Assembly (NCBI RefSeq): GCF_900167935.1 | Contig: NZ_FUYL01000012.1 | Coordinates: 62,001-126,000 of the forward strand | Direction: 5' to 3' | Length of the DNA stretch: 64,000 nucleotides | Origin: Maribacter arcticus | Lineage (GTDB): Bacteria; Bacteroidota; Bacteroidia; Flavobacteriales; Flavobacteriaceae | In this document: in pieces, positions 25,505-37,600 of the stretch | Position numbering within the stretch: the stretch's first letter is position 1 | How the letters are laid out: every line of letters begins with the position of its first letter | The notes under the pieces: model-generated | Seen by the model: the letters and a program-made list of their open reading frames with translations, nothing else | Told to the model about the DNA's origin: nothing | Databases searched by the model: none | Program-made: the position numbers and the translations under genes

Positions 25505-25539
25505 AAAAAAACCGCTCTTGAATTTTCAAGAGCGGTTTT
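25505..25539 (-). terminator. Terminator of groES-groEL
   Basis: Arms AAAACCGCTCTTG and CAAGAGCGGTTTT around AATTTT, 53 bases past the groEL stop. The A-run at 25505-25510 becomes a U-tract on the minus strand. Confidence 0.85.
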
Positions 25540-25591
25540 AAATTTGATTGATGTAGCAATCAAATTAATAATTGCCTAACCGTGCTACGGT

Positions 25592-27238
<1,647 letters not shown>

Positions 27239-27339
27239 TTATTGACCTTGAACTTTTCGCCTTGGTCAAGAAAATTATTAATTTTTTTTCAGTGAATGTG
27301 AATTTAGCAAACGGCTAAAGGCCATATGCTAAAGGCTAT

Positions 27340-27618
27340 TTAGATAATAGCAAGAATATCACTTTCTCTCATCATTAAGTAATCTGAACCTTCTAATTTC
27401 AATTCAGTTCCTGCATATTTACCGTAAAGAACAGTATCACCAACCTTAACGGTAACTTTGTCATCTTTTGTACCAGGACCTACGGCTACAACTTTGCCTT
27501 TTTGTGGTTTCTCTTTCGCAGTATCAGGAATGTAAAGTCCAGACGCAGTTTTAGTTTCAGCTGCCATTGGCTCTATAAGAACTCGATCTGCCAATGGTTT
27601 GATATTAACTTTAGCCAT
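27340..27618 (-). CDS. groES: 10-kDa co-chaperonin GroES
   Basis: 92 aa, family length. [10 protein letters not shown] near the start, then the mobile loop ([19 protein letters not shown]) and [20 protein letters not shown] are diagnostic. It caps the GroEL ring. It is first in the groES-groEL operon; its own promoter must lie in 27619-27705, just after the secG terminator. Confidence 0.99.
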   Translation of the reverse strand: MAKVNIKPLADRVLIEPMAAETKTASGLYIPDTAKEKPQKGKVVAVGPGTKDDKVTVKVGDTVLYGKYAGTELKLEGSDYLMMRESDILAII

Positions 27619-27709
27619 AATTATTAATTTTTAAATTGATTTTTAGTTTTGTGGGTATACAAAGGCAGAAATTATGCCATTGCCTATTTCATGACAGATT
27701 GGAAACAAA

Positions 27710-27738
27710 AAATGCCAGCTTGTCATAAGCTGGCATTT
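27710..27738 (-). terminator. Terminator of the miaB-secG operon
   Basis: Arms AAATGCCAGCTT (27710-27721) and AAGCTGGCATTT (27727-27738) with an A-run at 27706-27712 (U-tract on the minus strand), 23 bases after secG. Confidence 0.8.
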
Positions 27739-27760
27739 GTGTAAATTATGTTGAAATGTT

Positions 27761-28120
27761 TTATAAACTATCTGAAGGAGTTGCTTCGTTAGTTACAGGA
27801 GGTGTAATTTCTTCTGGTAAGGTCTCTGGAACCGTAGTTTCAATGTCATCACCTTGTAATAATTTAGAATCTGCATCTCCAAAATTACCTTTAAGGGCAA
27901 TGTTAGAAGCTAAGATTAAAACTATTAATAATCCAGCTAAGGTCCATGTGCTCTTATCTAAAAAGTCACCTGTTTTTTTAACTCCGCCTGCAACTTGCGT
28001 TCCTCCGCCACCAAAAGAAGAAGAAAGTCCGCCGCCTTTTGGATTTTGTACCATGATCACCAATACTAATAATAAGCAAACGACGATGATAAGTATTAAG
28101 AATATTGAAAATGTACTCAT
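27761..28120 (-). CDS. secG: Preprotein translocase subunit SecG
   Basis: 119 aa with two membrane helices (about 4-24 and 60-80) joined by the conserved VMVQNPKGGGLSSSFGG loop. The acidic Pro/Thr-rich C-terminal tail is common in Bacteroidota. It assists SecYEG protein export. It is last in the operon, 6 bases after the TPR-like gene. Confidence 0.95.
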   Translation of the reverse strand: MSTFSIFLILIIVVCLLLVLVIMVQNPKGGGLSSSFGGGGTQVAGGVKKTGDFLDKSTWTLAGLLIVLILASNIALKGNFGDADSKLLQGDDIETTVPETLPEEITPPVTNEATPSDSL

Positions 28121-28126
28121 TCTTTA

Positions 28127-29071
28127 TTATTTATTATCTTTTTGAATTTTTTCTACTGCCCTAATTCGGTCTGCAAAGAAACTACTTTTTTCCGGATATT
28201 TCAAACTTAAAATTTTGAACGCTTGAATGGCCTTTTTATACTGCTTTTGCTCTAAATAAACTCTGGCCAAAGTTTCGGTCATCAATTCGTTTTTATCAAT
28301 TTTCGAAGTACTCGAAATATCGATACTTGTATTCTTTTCTTCTATAGGTACTATTTTAGGGTTATTGGCTATAAACCTATCGATGCGGTCAAATTTATTC
28401 TTTTTAATTGCCTCATCTATGGGAGAGATTATTTTTTTAATTTTTACAACTGCTTTTTTATCTTCAGCTTTTTTAATGATTTTTTCTACTGGTTTATTAG
28501 AAGCTAAATTCAACCACTCTGAAAAAGAATATTTTTCTTTGGCATCAAAAATCAATGGTTTGCCAATATCTAATGTTTCTTCCTCTTCAGAAACTTCTGG
28601 TTTTTTCGATTGAAAAAGCTTGGGGTCTAAAATATGCTCAGCGTCATTCTTATCTTGTGGTAGCGGCTTGTCTTCAGATTCTACTATTAAAGCAGCTGGC
28701 TCCTCCTTTTTTACTTGGGGTAGCGGCTTGTTTTCTGGCTCTTCAATTAATGAAACCGATTCAACTTCTACAACTTCCTCTTTAACTAAAATCGTTGTAT
28801 CAGTTTTGTCCTTAGAAGAATTATACTGTAAAAAATCTTTTGAGGTGATAAAATCAAAAAGTACATCTCTATCTGTGGTAAAGGCTGCGGTGGTTTTAAG
28901 TGCCTTATTGTATTTATAGCTATTTAGATTTTTAAGACCTTTAAGATGCAGGGCTCTAGCCGCTTGAAAATAGGGGTATTCAGCGATAATATCTTCTAGA
29001 TGTTTAGTATGTATGGGTTCTACCACTTTGGTAGGGTGTTCTAGAAAATATGTAAACTCCTTAACGTTCAT
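28127..29071 (-). CDS. Bacteroidota conserved protein with C-terminal TPR-like repeat, function unknown
   Basis: 314 aa, no signal peptide. The N-terminal part (EFTYFLEHPTKVVEPIHTKH, then YPYFQAARALHLKGLKNLNS) is a pattern seen in Flavobacteriaceae proteins encoded beside lptE and secG. The middle is a charged linker with an imperfect repeat (ESEDKPLPQ / EPENKPLPQ, Lys-Glu rich). The C-terminus (YLEQKQYKKAIQAFKILSLK) looks like one tetratricopeptide-type helix pair. It is 4 bases after lptE. A scaffold role in envelope assembly is possible but unproven. Confidence 0.75.
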   Translation of the reverse strand: MNVKEFTYFLEHPTKVVEPIHTKHLEDIIAEYPYFQAARALHLKGLKNLNSYKYNKALKTTAAFTTDRDVLFDFITSKDFLQYNSSKDKTDTTILVKEEVVEVESVSLIEEPENKPLPQVKKEEPAALIVESEDKPLPQDKNDAEHILDPKLFQSKKPEVSEEEETLDIGKPLIFDAKEKYSFSEWLNLASNKPVEKIIKKAEDKKAVVKIKKIISPIDEAIKKNKFDRIDRFIANNPKIVPIEEKNTSIDISSTSKIDKNELMTETLARVYLEQKQYKKAIQAFKILSLKYPEKSSFFADRIRAVEKIQKDNK

Positions 29072-29075
29072 TTAT

Positions 29076-29597
29076 TTACCAATCTGCCAATGAGGCGTTG
29101 AAAATATCTTGCGTAATTCTTTCGAAAATTATCTCATGAGCTTCACTTTTAATAGAAGCCAACTGAGTGTCTGCAGGATAATCATAAAAGAAAGAAAAAC
29201 TTTGGTCAAATGCCGCATCTTCCTTTAATCGATTATAAAAACGAACTTTTACGCGCATTGATAACCTGTTTTGGGCAGCAGTTTGATTTGCGGTTGCAGA
29301 CATTGGTGAGATTTTATATTCCGTTATCTCACCTTCATATAGTAAATCTGGATTGCCAGAGGTTATCAAATCTAAGCTGGTCTGATTCAATATTCTATCT
29401 TGTAGTGCTAATGTAAAATCTCTATCAACACCAGGTTCGAATGTTGAACCCGGACTTTGGGTGGCATAATTTTGGAAATAATTTACCTGAAAGGTTTTTG
29501 CTTCACCAACATTACCACCGGTAAAATTGTATATGCCACAACTCATAAGCATTATTATAGGTAGTATGAAAAATATTATTTTTTTAACGTATCTCAT
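29076..29597 (-). CDS. lptE: LPS-assembly lipoprotein LptE
   Basis: 173 aa from the ATG at 29597, which gives an ideal signal (MRYVKKIIFFILPIIMLMSC); the ATG at 29612 is an alternative. After the lipobox comes CGIYNFTGG, and GRD-like sections such as RDFTLALQDRILNQTSLDLI are typical of Bacteroidota LptE. LptE plugs LptD and delivers LPS to the outer leaflet. It lies 21 bases after the sigma-54 regulator stop. This call rests partly on gene order. Confidence 0.85.
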   Translation of the reverse strand: MRYVKKIIFFILPIIMLMSCGIYNFTGGNVGEAKTFQVNYFQNYATQSPGSTFEPGVDRDFTLALQDRILNQTSLDLITSGNPDLLYEGEITEYKISPMSATANQTAAQNRLSMRVKVRFYNRLKEDAAFDQSFSFFYDYPADTQLASIKSEAHEIIFERITQDIFNASLADW

Positions 29598-29618
29598 TGA
29601 AATGGAATTCATCTTTAA

Positions 29619-30905
29619 TTAAAGATCGTATTGTTTTATTTTACGGTAAAGCGTTCTTTCAGAAATTCCTAATTCTGAAGCAGCGGCCTTTCTTTTACCA
29701 CGATTACGCTCAAGTGATTTTTTTATCAATTCCACTTCTTTCTCCTGTAAAGATAGGGTTTCTTCTTCTTGAATTTCTTCGGCAAAATGGTATTTGTCCT
29801 CGTAAGAATCTTGAATGGATGATGCTTCTTCCTGTTTGGGTTCTGGTAAATGCAACAGTTTCATTTTAGATTCTTCTTGAGTTTCTTGTTCCATATCAAT
29901 GTCTTCTTCATCTTCGTTTCCGTAGATTTTACGAATCAGATTTTCATTGTCCTTTTGAACCTTTTGTGAGTCATTGTTCTTCAAAAGCTCCATCGTTAAT
30001 TTCTTAAGGTCGTTTAGGTCGCCCTTCATATCGAATAACACCTTATAAAGAATCTCTCTCTCATTGCTGAAATCACTTTCAGATTTTGAATTTGATACTA
30101 CTGCCGGTAAATTACTTGTCGTATTATTTGGTATGTATCCATTAAGCGTTGCTGCGGTTATGGCTCTATTTTCTTCTAGGACAGAAATTTGCTCAGCTAT
30201 ATTTCTTAACTGTCGAATGTTACCAGGCCATCTATATTTTATTAATATAGAGACAGCATTGTCATCTAGTCTTATGGTAGGCATTTTGTATTTCTGACTA
30301 AAATCGGAAGCAAATTTTCTAAAAAGCAAATGTATATCCTCTGAACGCTCTCTCAGTGGTGGAATATTAATTTCGACAGTACTTAAACGATAATATAGGT
30401 CTTCGCGAAAACGTTCTTTTTTAATCGCCTCGAACATATTTACGTTGGTAGCGGCGACAATACGCACATCTGTTTTTTGAACTTGAGAAGAACCAACTTT
30501 TAAAAATTCACCATTTTCTAGAACCCTCAATAGTCGAACTTGTGTGGTTAAGGGTAATTCACCTACCTCATCTAAAAATATAGTACCACCATCAGCAACT
30601 TCAAAATAACCGTTTCTGGTTTGGGTAGCTCCAGTAAATGCTCCTTTTTCATGACCAAAAAGCTCACTATCTATGGTGCCTTCAGGTATGGCGCCACAGT
30701 TTACGGCAATATATTTAGCATGCTTTCTATGAGATAATGCGTGTATGATTTTGGGAATGGCCTCTTTACCGACTCCACTTTCACCAGTTACCAAAACCGA
30801 AATATCGGTAGGGGCAACCTGCATGGCTTTTTCCAAAGCTCGATTAAGTTTTGGATCTTGTCCTATAATTTCAAAACGTTGTTTTATGCTTTGTATGCTT
30901 TCCAT
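29619..30905 (-). CDS. Sigma-54-interacting AAA+ transcription activator without a receiver domain
   Basis: 428 aa. It starts directly with the AAA+ domain: Walker A GESGVGKE (41-48), sigma-54 contact loop GAFTGA (88-93), Walker B in GGTIFLDEVGEL and the arginine-finger region RFREDLYYRLS. A long acidic, low-complexity linker (Glu/Asp-rich, about 320-390) leads to a Fis-type HTH (RKAAASELGISERTLYRKIK). No receiver, GAF or PAS sensor domain is present. It may therefore be controlled by a partner protein or level. It is co-transcribed with miaB, lptE and secG, an arrangement conserved in this family. Targets unknown. Confidence 0.93.
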   Translation of the reverse strand: MESIQSIKQRFEIIGQDPKLNRALEKAMQVAPTDISVLVTGESGVGKEAIPKIIHALSHRKHAKYIAVNCGAIPEGTIDSELFGHEKGAFTGATQTRNGYFEVADGGTIFLDEVGELPLTTQVRLLRVLENGEFLKVGSSQVQKTDVRIVAATNVNMFEAIKKERFREDLYYRLSTVEINIPPLRERSEDIHLLFRKFASDFSQKYKMPTIRLDDNAVSILIKYRWPGNIRQLRNIAEQISVLEENRAITAATLNGYIPNNTTSNLPAVVSNSKSESDFSNEREILYKVLFDMKGDLNDLKKLTMELLKNNDSQKVQKDNENLIRKIYGNEDEEDIDMEQETQEESKMKLLHLPEPKQEEASSIQDSYEDKYHFAEEIQEEETLSLQEKEVELIKKSLERNRGKRKAAASELGISERTLYRKIKQYDL

Positions 30906-30925
30906 ATCAAATGGGTACTATAAAA

Positions 30926-32371
30926 TTAATTATTGTCTGAATATCCTTGGGCGATACCTTTTAAGGTAGCCGAAGTACAATCGTTTATTTGAACATTTAC
31001 AAAGTCACCAACTTTATAATTTTCTTTTGGAAATACTACAACCGTGCTTTGAGAGTTTCTTCCCATCCATTCGTTTTCAGATTTTTTAGATGTTCCTTCA
31101 ATTAAAACCTCTTGAACTTTGCCAACGTGCTTTTCTGTTCTATACTGGCAGTGTTGGCGTTGTAAAGCTATGATTTCTGATAATCGTCTCTTTTTGGTTT
31201 TTTCAGGAATATCGTCATCCATCTTTCTTCCGGCCAAGGTGCCTGGTCTTTCAGAATAGGCATACATATAACCAAAATCATACTTCACATATTCCAATGC
31301 TTTCAATGTAGAAGTATGGTCTTCTTCAGTCTCTGTTGGAAAACCAGTTATGATATCTTGAGAGATTGAACAATCAGGTAGAATCTGTCTAATATTATCA
31401 ATAAGTTCAAAATATTCTTCAATGGTATGTAGCCTGTTCATTTCCTTTAAGATGCGATTACTGCCACTTTGTACCGGTAAATGAATATGGTCACAGATAT
31501 TTTTATGCTTGGCCATAGTTTCAATCACATCTAAGGTCATGTCTTGAGGATTAGATGTTGAAAATCGAATACGCATTTTTGGATACGCCAGTGCAACCGT
31601 TTCTAAAAGTTTTGAAAAATTGGTAGCTGTCGCTTTTTGCATTTCAGAAGCATTCTCAAAATTTTTCTTGAGTCCGCCACCATACCATAAATAGCTATCT
31701 ACATTTTGACCTAATAGTGTAATTTCTTTAAACCCTTTTCTTTCAAGTTCATTTACTTCTTCTAAAATTGACTGTGGGTCTCTACTTCGTTCGCGACCTC
31801 TAGTAAATGGTACAACGCAGAAGGTGCACATATTATCGCAACCTCTTGTAATTGAAACAAAAGCGGTAACACCATTAGTGTTTAATCTTACAGGAGCAAT
31901 ATCGCCATACGTTTCATCTTTCGACAAAATAACATTAACGGCATCACGACCAGAATCGACTTCTTTAATTAGGTTGGGCAAATCTTTATAGGCATCTGGC
32001 CCTACGACCATATCTACAATTTTTTCCTCGTCCAAAAGTTTGTCTTTCAAGCGTTCTGCCATACAGCCCAATACTCCTACTTTTAAATGAGGCCTAGATT
32101 TCTTTACCTTATTATATTCCGTTAGTCGTTTTCGTATCGTCTGCTCAGCTTTGTCTCTAATGGAACATGTGTTTACAAGTATTAAATCGGCATCCTCTAA
32201 AGTTTGAGTTGTATTAAAACCTTCGGTTGCTAATATAGATGCAACAATTTCACTATCTGCGAAGTTCATGGCGCAGCCATAACTCTCTATATATAAATTA
32301 CGTTTGTTAGTTTCTTTTCTTTCAACTGCCAAAGTGGTGCCCTGCACATTTTCGTCTATGGTTTTCTCCAT
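30926..32371 (-). CDS. miaB: tRNA-2-methylthio-N6-dimethylallyladenosine synthase MiaB
   Basis: 481 aa from the ATG at 32371; the longer frame to 32446 adds a non-homologous leader. The radical-SAM methylthiotransferase adds the 2-methylthio group to i6A37 of tRNAs. The N-terminal UPF0004 domain has cysteines in [18 protein letters not shown] and LGCMAERL. The radical-SAM cluster is CDNMCTFC in [20 protein letters not shown], and a C-terminal TRAM domain follows. It is the first gene of the minus-strand operon, 20 bases before the sigma-54 activator. Confidence 0.96.
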   Translation of the reverse strand: MEKTIDENVQGTTLAVERKETNKRNLYIESYGCAMNFADSEIVASILATEGFNTTQTLEDADLILVNTCSIRDKAEQTIRKRLTEYNKVKKSRPHLKVGVLGCMAERLKDKLLDEEKIVDMVVGPDAYKDLPNLIKEVDSGRDAVNVILSKDETYGDIAPVRLNTNGVTAFVSITRGCDNMCTFCVVPFTRGRERSRDPQSILEEVNELERKGFKEITLLGQNVDSYLWYGGGLKKNFENASEMQKATATNFSKLLETVALAYPKMRIRFSTSNPQDMTLDVIETMAKHKNICDHIHLPVQSGSNRILKEMNRLHTIEEYFELIDNIRQILPDCSISQDIITGFPTETEEDHTSTLKALEYVKYDFGYMYAYSERPGTLAGRKMDDDIPEKTKKRRLSEIIALQRQHCQYRTEKHVGKVQEVLIEGTSKKSENEWMGRNSQSTVVVFPKENYKVGDFVNVQINDCTSATLKGIAQGYSDNN

Positions 32372-32521
32372 TTTTTGTAATACGTTGCAATAAAATAATT
32401 GGTTGGCAAAGATACTACTATAATCAAAAATATGACAAGATGACATGAATTTTTAGGGAATGTTTAGGCTTTACCCGTAAATATTATTTAGTTTTATCTT
32501 AAAATATAACCATCCTTAGTT

Positions 32522-33250
32522 ATGAATTTAGAAATCATTACAGAACGTATAAAATCGAATATAGATTTATCTTTTGGAGATATATTCAGTAAATCTTTTG
32601 ATTTGTTTAAAAAAGTCTGGCTGCAAGGTTTTATAGTATTGTTGCTGACCTTCGTTATTATTCTGCCATTTTATATTATTCTTTATATACCAATGATAGC
32701 GGCTGGTATAACAGATTCAGAGGCTATTCGAAATAATGAGTTGCCGCCAATGGTTGCTATTGCAATGGGTATTCTTGCACCAGTAATTGCAATCGGTGTT
32801 TCAACTTTTGCTTTGGCCTTAAATGCGGCTTTCTTAAAGATTTGTAGACAAAAAGATATAGGCGAAGAAGCGAGCGATGATTATTTCTATTTTTTTAAAG
32901 AAGGGCGTTTAGGAAAGGTTTTTATATTAGCACTGTATACCCTCGGTTTAGCTATACTAGGGCTTCTTGCTTGTGGTGTCGGTCTTATTTATGTAATCGT
33001 TCCTCTTTCATTAATACCAGCTTTCTTAGCTTTTTCTAATGAACTTTCGCCATTAGAAATGGTTAAGGCAAGTTTTGCACTTGGAAATAAAAATTGGCTT
33101 GTTATTTTCGGATTAGTCTTGGTAACTGGTATTGTTGCTGAATTAGGCTTCCTTTTATGCTGTGTAGGTGTATTATTTACGGCTATGTTAAGTAAAGTTC
33201 CTACCTATTATATGTATAAAGATGGTGTGGGTTTTAATGAGATAGAGTAG
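32522..33250 (+). CDS. Integral membrane protein of unknown function
   Basis: 242 aa with about five or six membrane helices. The N-terminal segment DLSFGDIFSKSFDLFKKVWL followed by helices, and the later PLSLIPAFLAFSNELSPLEM, recall Bacteroidota membrane proteins often labelled 'beta-carotene 15,15'-monooxygenase' without basis, or the DUF975/glycerophosphodiesterase membrane-domain class. No catalytic motif is visible. It stands alone, divergent from miaB. Confidence 0.75.
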   Translation: MNLEIITERIKSNIDLSFGDIFSKSFDLFKKVWLQGFIVLLLTFVIILPFYIILYIPMIAAGITDSEAIRNNELPPMVAIAMGILAPVIAIGVSTFALALNAAFLKICRQKDIGEEASDDYFYFFKEGRLGKVFILALYTLGLAILGLLACGVGLIYVIVPLSLIPAFLAFSNELSPLEMVKASFALGNKNWLVIFGLVLVTGIVAELGFLLCCVGVLFTAMLSKVPTYYMYKDGVGFNEIE

Positions 33251-33324
33251 ATTTTATGAACTAGCCTACGCAACTAAAAGTTGTATTTCTCATCTACTAA
33301 TCACAACCAGTAAATTGAAAAACC

Positions 33325-34596
33325 ATGAGAAAAAATGTTTTTTTGTTGTTGACTATAATAGTATCAACCTTTATTTCTTGTGATGATGATGGGCCGTATG
33401 AAGACTATTTGGTAGCGCGACCAATTTTGCAAGACGCTATTTCGTTTAAGGCTGAAGCAGTTGATATTGTTGATCCTACGCCGATTGTTTCATCGGGTAA
33501 AATTTATACCTATCAGAATTATATTTTTATAAATGATGTAAATCTGGGTTTTCATGTAATCAACAATCAAAATCCATCTTCGCCTGAAAGTATTGCATTT
33601 ATTAAGCTTGAGGGGAATTATGATATTTCTATAAAAGACGATAAGTTATTTGCTGATAGTTATGGTGACTTGGTCATTTTTGATATTTCCGATATACATA
33701 ATATTACACTATCAAATCGAATAGTTAATGCTATATATAATAATGATGTTTGGCTTTCAAATATCGAGTACCCTCAAGCTGATTTTTACGAATATGGTGA
33801 TATCTATTATGATAAGGATATTGTTGTTGGATGGGAAGTGAAAACAGAGCGAAGGTCGGTTGCTGATTATGAAAAACGATTTGACTGCATGGCGTGTGAT
33901 TTTGCGTTTAATTCATTAGAAAGCGATAGCGGCTCGCCTCAACCTTCTACCGGTCAGGGTGGTTCTTTGGCTCGTTTTAAAATAATAGGTGATTATTTAT
34001 ATGTGGTAGACTACAGTGATATCAACATTTTTGATATTTCTAATGTTGAGGAGCCAAAAATTTTAGATGATGTTCAAGTAGCTTGGGATATTGAAACCAT
34101 ATACAATCAAGGTGATATTTTATTTATAGGTGGCTCGCAAGGCATGTATATATATGATATTAAGAATCCTGAAAAACCTGAATTCATTTCAGAATTTAGA
34201 CACGGTACAGCTTGTGATCCTGTGATAGTTGATGGTAGTTATGCTTATGTCACTTTAAAAGGAGGCGGTTTTTGTGGAAATACTGAAAGCGGATTGTATG
34301 TGATAGATATTTCTAATTTAAAGAATCCTGAGTTAAAAGTAATTTACCCAATGAATGGGCCAAATGGGTTAGGTATTAAAGATGATACACTTTTCATTTG
34401 CGACGGTGAGGCTGGTTTAAAAGTATATGATAAGAGCGATGCCCCTAATATTACTCTAATTAATAATTTCGTGGATATTATTGCATATGATGTAATACCA
34501 TTGGCATCATCACTTTTAATGATAGGGGACCGAGTCTTATACCAATACGAATATATAGATAATGATATTCGACTCTTGAGTACTTTTGAGTTGTAG
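33325..34596 (+). CDS. LVIVD-repeat surface lipoprotein
   Basis: 423 aa. The lipobox Cys is in STFISCDDDG, with an acidic +2 region that often goes with surface export in Bacteroidota. The rest is a beta-propeller built of LVIVD-type repeats: DLVIFDISDIHNITL, DINIFDISNVEEPKI, GMYIYDIKNPEKPEF, GLYVIDISNLKNPEL and GLKVYDKSDAPNITL. A CMACDF insert between repeats could form a disulfide. No enzymatic site is seen; binding or scaffold function is likely. Confidence 0.88.
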   Translation: MRKNVFLLLTIIVSTFISCDDDGPYEDYLVARPILQDAISFKAEAVDIVDPTPIVSSGKIYTYQNYIFINDVNLGFHVINNQNPSSPESIAFIKLEGNYDISIKDDKLFADSYGDLVIFDISDIHNITLSNRIVNAIYNNDVWLSNIEYPQADFYEYGDIYYDKDIVVGWEVKTERRSVADYEKRFDCMACDFAFNSLESDSGSPQPSTGQGGSLARFKIIGDYLYVVDYSDINIFDISNVEEPKILDDVQVAWDIETIYNQGDILFIGGSQGMYIYDIKNPEKPEFISEFRHGTACDPVIVDGSYAYVTLKGGGFCGNTESGLYVIDISNLKNPELKVIYPMNGPNGLGIKDDTLFICDGEAGLKVYDKSDAPNITLINNFVDIIAYDVIPLASSLLMIGDRVLYQYEYIDNDIRLLSTFEL

Positions 34597-34610
34597 AACT
34601 ATAGGATAAT

Positions 34611-34654
34611 CAATAAAAAAAGGGAAGCTAAAACTAGCTTCCCTTTTTTTATTG
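34611..34654. terminator. Bidirectional terminator with 20-bp perfect arms
   Basis: The left arm 34611-34630 and right arm 34635-34654 are perfect reverse complements around a 4-nt loop AAAC, built on GGGAAGCTA with A7/T7 tracts. It serves the LVIVD gene and the convergent VPS10/BNR gene. Confidence 0.9.
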
Positions 34655-34655
34655 A

Positions 34656-37600
34656 TTATTGTTCAGACGATATCATTTTTATATCCTCCAGTTTTACTTT
34701 AGAGTTGACAATTTCCGTTTGTTTGTCAATAAGATGGCTAAGATTTTTGAGTTCTACGTTAAGTTCATCGGTGATTTCCTTGAAAAACTGTTTTGCTTGT
34801 TGAGTAGGGGCATAATCTCCTCTTTGCGAATCTGCTAAAAGAAAAGCAAGCCTATTATTTATTCGAATACCATAATTAAGGGGATCTTGACTACTTTGAT
34901 TTTTAGTCATATGAATATTATTTTCAATCACCGAAAGTTCAGTTTCATAATCAGATATTAGCTGCTGTAAAGCACTATTATCTTTAGTTTTATTTTTAAG
35001 ATACGTTAAGTCTTTTTGAACACTCCTTATTTTGATAATAGCATCATTTGCTTTACTTACTTCGTCACGTACGGCAATTAAAAAATCGAATTGTTCTTGA
35101 TATTCATTCTGAGTATTGGGCAATCTTGGGTCTTTTACAATGCTAAATTCTTTTTCTTGAAATTCCCCATTAACAGTTAGCTTTAATTTATAGGTGCCTG
35201 GCGTTACTTTTGGGCCTTTATTTGGTGAGGAATAAAAAATCATACCTTCAAATGTCTTAAATCCTGGATAACGCATATCCCAAACCAAATTGTTTCCACC
35301 AGCTTTTACTTTTAATTGTTTAGGGGCTGTAGGGTCTAATTTGTTTTCTTTAGCACTAGTTGAAAAACGCTGTATTAATGTACCGTCTTTTTGTAAAATA
35401 TCTAGTTGAACAGAATCGCTTTCTTGATACTTATTTAAAACATAGTTGATGATAACACCGTCAGGATGGTTCTTACCTACCAATTTTGGATCTGGTTCAG
35501 ACCATCCGCCAGATTGGTGCATTCTATAAGAAATATCTGGTTTATAAAGATAAAAATCACTGTTAGCTACTTCGGACGACAGTTGATGAAGTGGTGTTAG
35601 GTCATCAATAATCCAAAAACTTCTTCCATGGGTGGCAACAATTAAATCATTGTCTCTGACATGTAAGTCTCGTATTGCGGTTATTGGTAGGTTTAATTGA
35701 AAAGGAGCCCAAGATTTACCATCGTCAAAGGAAATATACATGCCCCATTCTGTGCCTGCATATAAAAGGCCTTCTCTAACTAAATCAGTTCTAATCACCC
35801 TTGTGTAATAATTGTCTTTAATACCATTTGTGATTAATGACCAGCTTTCTCCATAATTATCAGTTTTGTATAAATAGGGAGTGTAATCGCCAAATTTATA
35901 AGCTGTAGCTGCTACATATACAGTGCCTTTGTGAAATGGGCTCGGGTCTATAGAATTGATCATATTCAATTTAGGAGACATAGAAGTTGGCGGAGTTACA
36001 TTTGTCCAAGTTGTGCCATTGTCTTTTGTGACATGAATTAAACCATCATCGCTACCTGTCCAGATTACACTTTTTTCCAATACAGATTCTGAAATCACAA
36101 AAATATTCGAATAAAATTCTGCTCCTGTATTGTCTTGAGTTATTGGTCCTCCTGATGATTCTATAGTTTCTGGAAGACTTCTGGTTAAATCTGGTGAAAT
36201 TGTTTTCCAAGACTGGCCTTCATCAGTTGTCATATGAAGAAAATTAGATCCTGCGAATAATTTATTAGAATCGTGTTTGCTGAATGTTACAGGGTAGTTC
36301 CAATTGAATCGATATTTCATAATTTCTGCTCCAGAACCTGCAGGGTTATCTGGCCAAACATTTGTTGACCGCGCTTGGCCTGTAGTGTGATCTAATCGGT
36401 TCATATAACCTTTATAAGTTCCGCCATATACAATCTGATTATTTTTTGGATCTGGCGCTAAATGTGCACTTTCGCCACCAGCGGTAGGTTCCCAATCTCT
36501 TTCTGTAATGGATTCTCCAGAAGATCTGTGAGAAATACGTAAGGCGGTATTGTCTTGTTGCGCTCCATAAATACGATAAGGAAAAATACTGTCTGTTGCT
36601 ATTCGATAAAATTGGGCAGTAGGTTGATTGTAATAGGTCGTCCAGTTGTTTCCACCGTCATTTGAAATTTGAGCGCCACCGTCATCTGCAATAACCATAC
36701 GGTTATTGTTGTTGGGGTCTATCCATAGGTCGTGATGGTCGCCATGAGGAGCATTTTTAAGCGTGAATGTTTTACCACCATCTGTAGAGACGCCATAACT
36801 AACATTCATAACATAGAGCTTGTCAATGTTTTCGGTATCGGCATAAATACGAGTGTAATACCATGCCCGTTGTCGTAATGCCCTGTTTTCATTTATTTTT
36901 TTCCAAGTAACTCCTGCATCATCAGATCTGAAAAGTCCACCATTGTCTGCTTCAATAAGTGCCCATACGCGATTCGAATCTATCGGTGAAATTGTAATAC
37001 CGACTATACCCCATGGAGAACTAGGTAGTCCGGTTTTTGTAGAAATATCGTTCCATGTATCGCCGCCATCGGTACTTTTAAAAAGTTTACTGTCAGGTCC
37101 ACCACTATCCATTCGGTATCCGTTTCTTTTCATTTCCCAAGTGGTGGCATAGATAATTCTACTATTGTTGGGGTCTAAAATTAAATCCCCTGCACCAGCC
37201 TTATCGCTAACATAAAGTACTTTTTCCCAATTATCGCCACCATCTTTAGAGCGAAATACACCTCTGGTTTCATTCGGCTTCCATAAATTTCCAATAGCAG
37301 CTACATATACTAAATCGGGATTATTAGGGTGGATTCGGATTCTTGAAATATGTTCTGAATCTTTGAGACCAATAAATTTCCAGGTTTTTCCTGCATCCAT
37401 ACTTTTCCATAGCCCTTTACCTGAAGAAACGTTACCACGTAATGTTTGCTCACCCTCACCAACATAAATAATATTTGGGTCAGATTCAGAAACTGCAATA
37501 GCGCCAATAGAACCACCAAAATAGCCGTCGGAAATACATTGCCAGCTATTGCCTGCGTCTGTAGTTTTCCAAACACCACCACCTGCGGTTCCCATATAAT

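Noticed and set aside
32372..32446. N-terminal extension of MiaB from the ATG at 32446
   Set aside because: The extra 25 residues do not resemble MiaB; the ATG at 32371 gives the normal family start.
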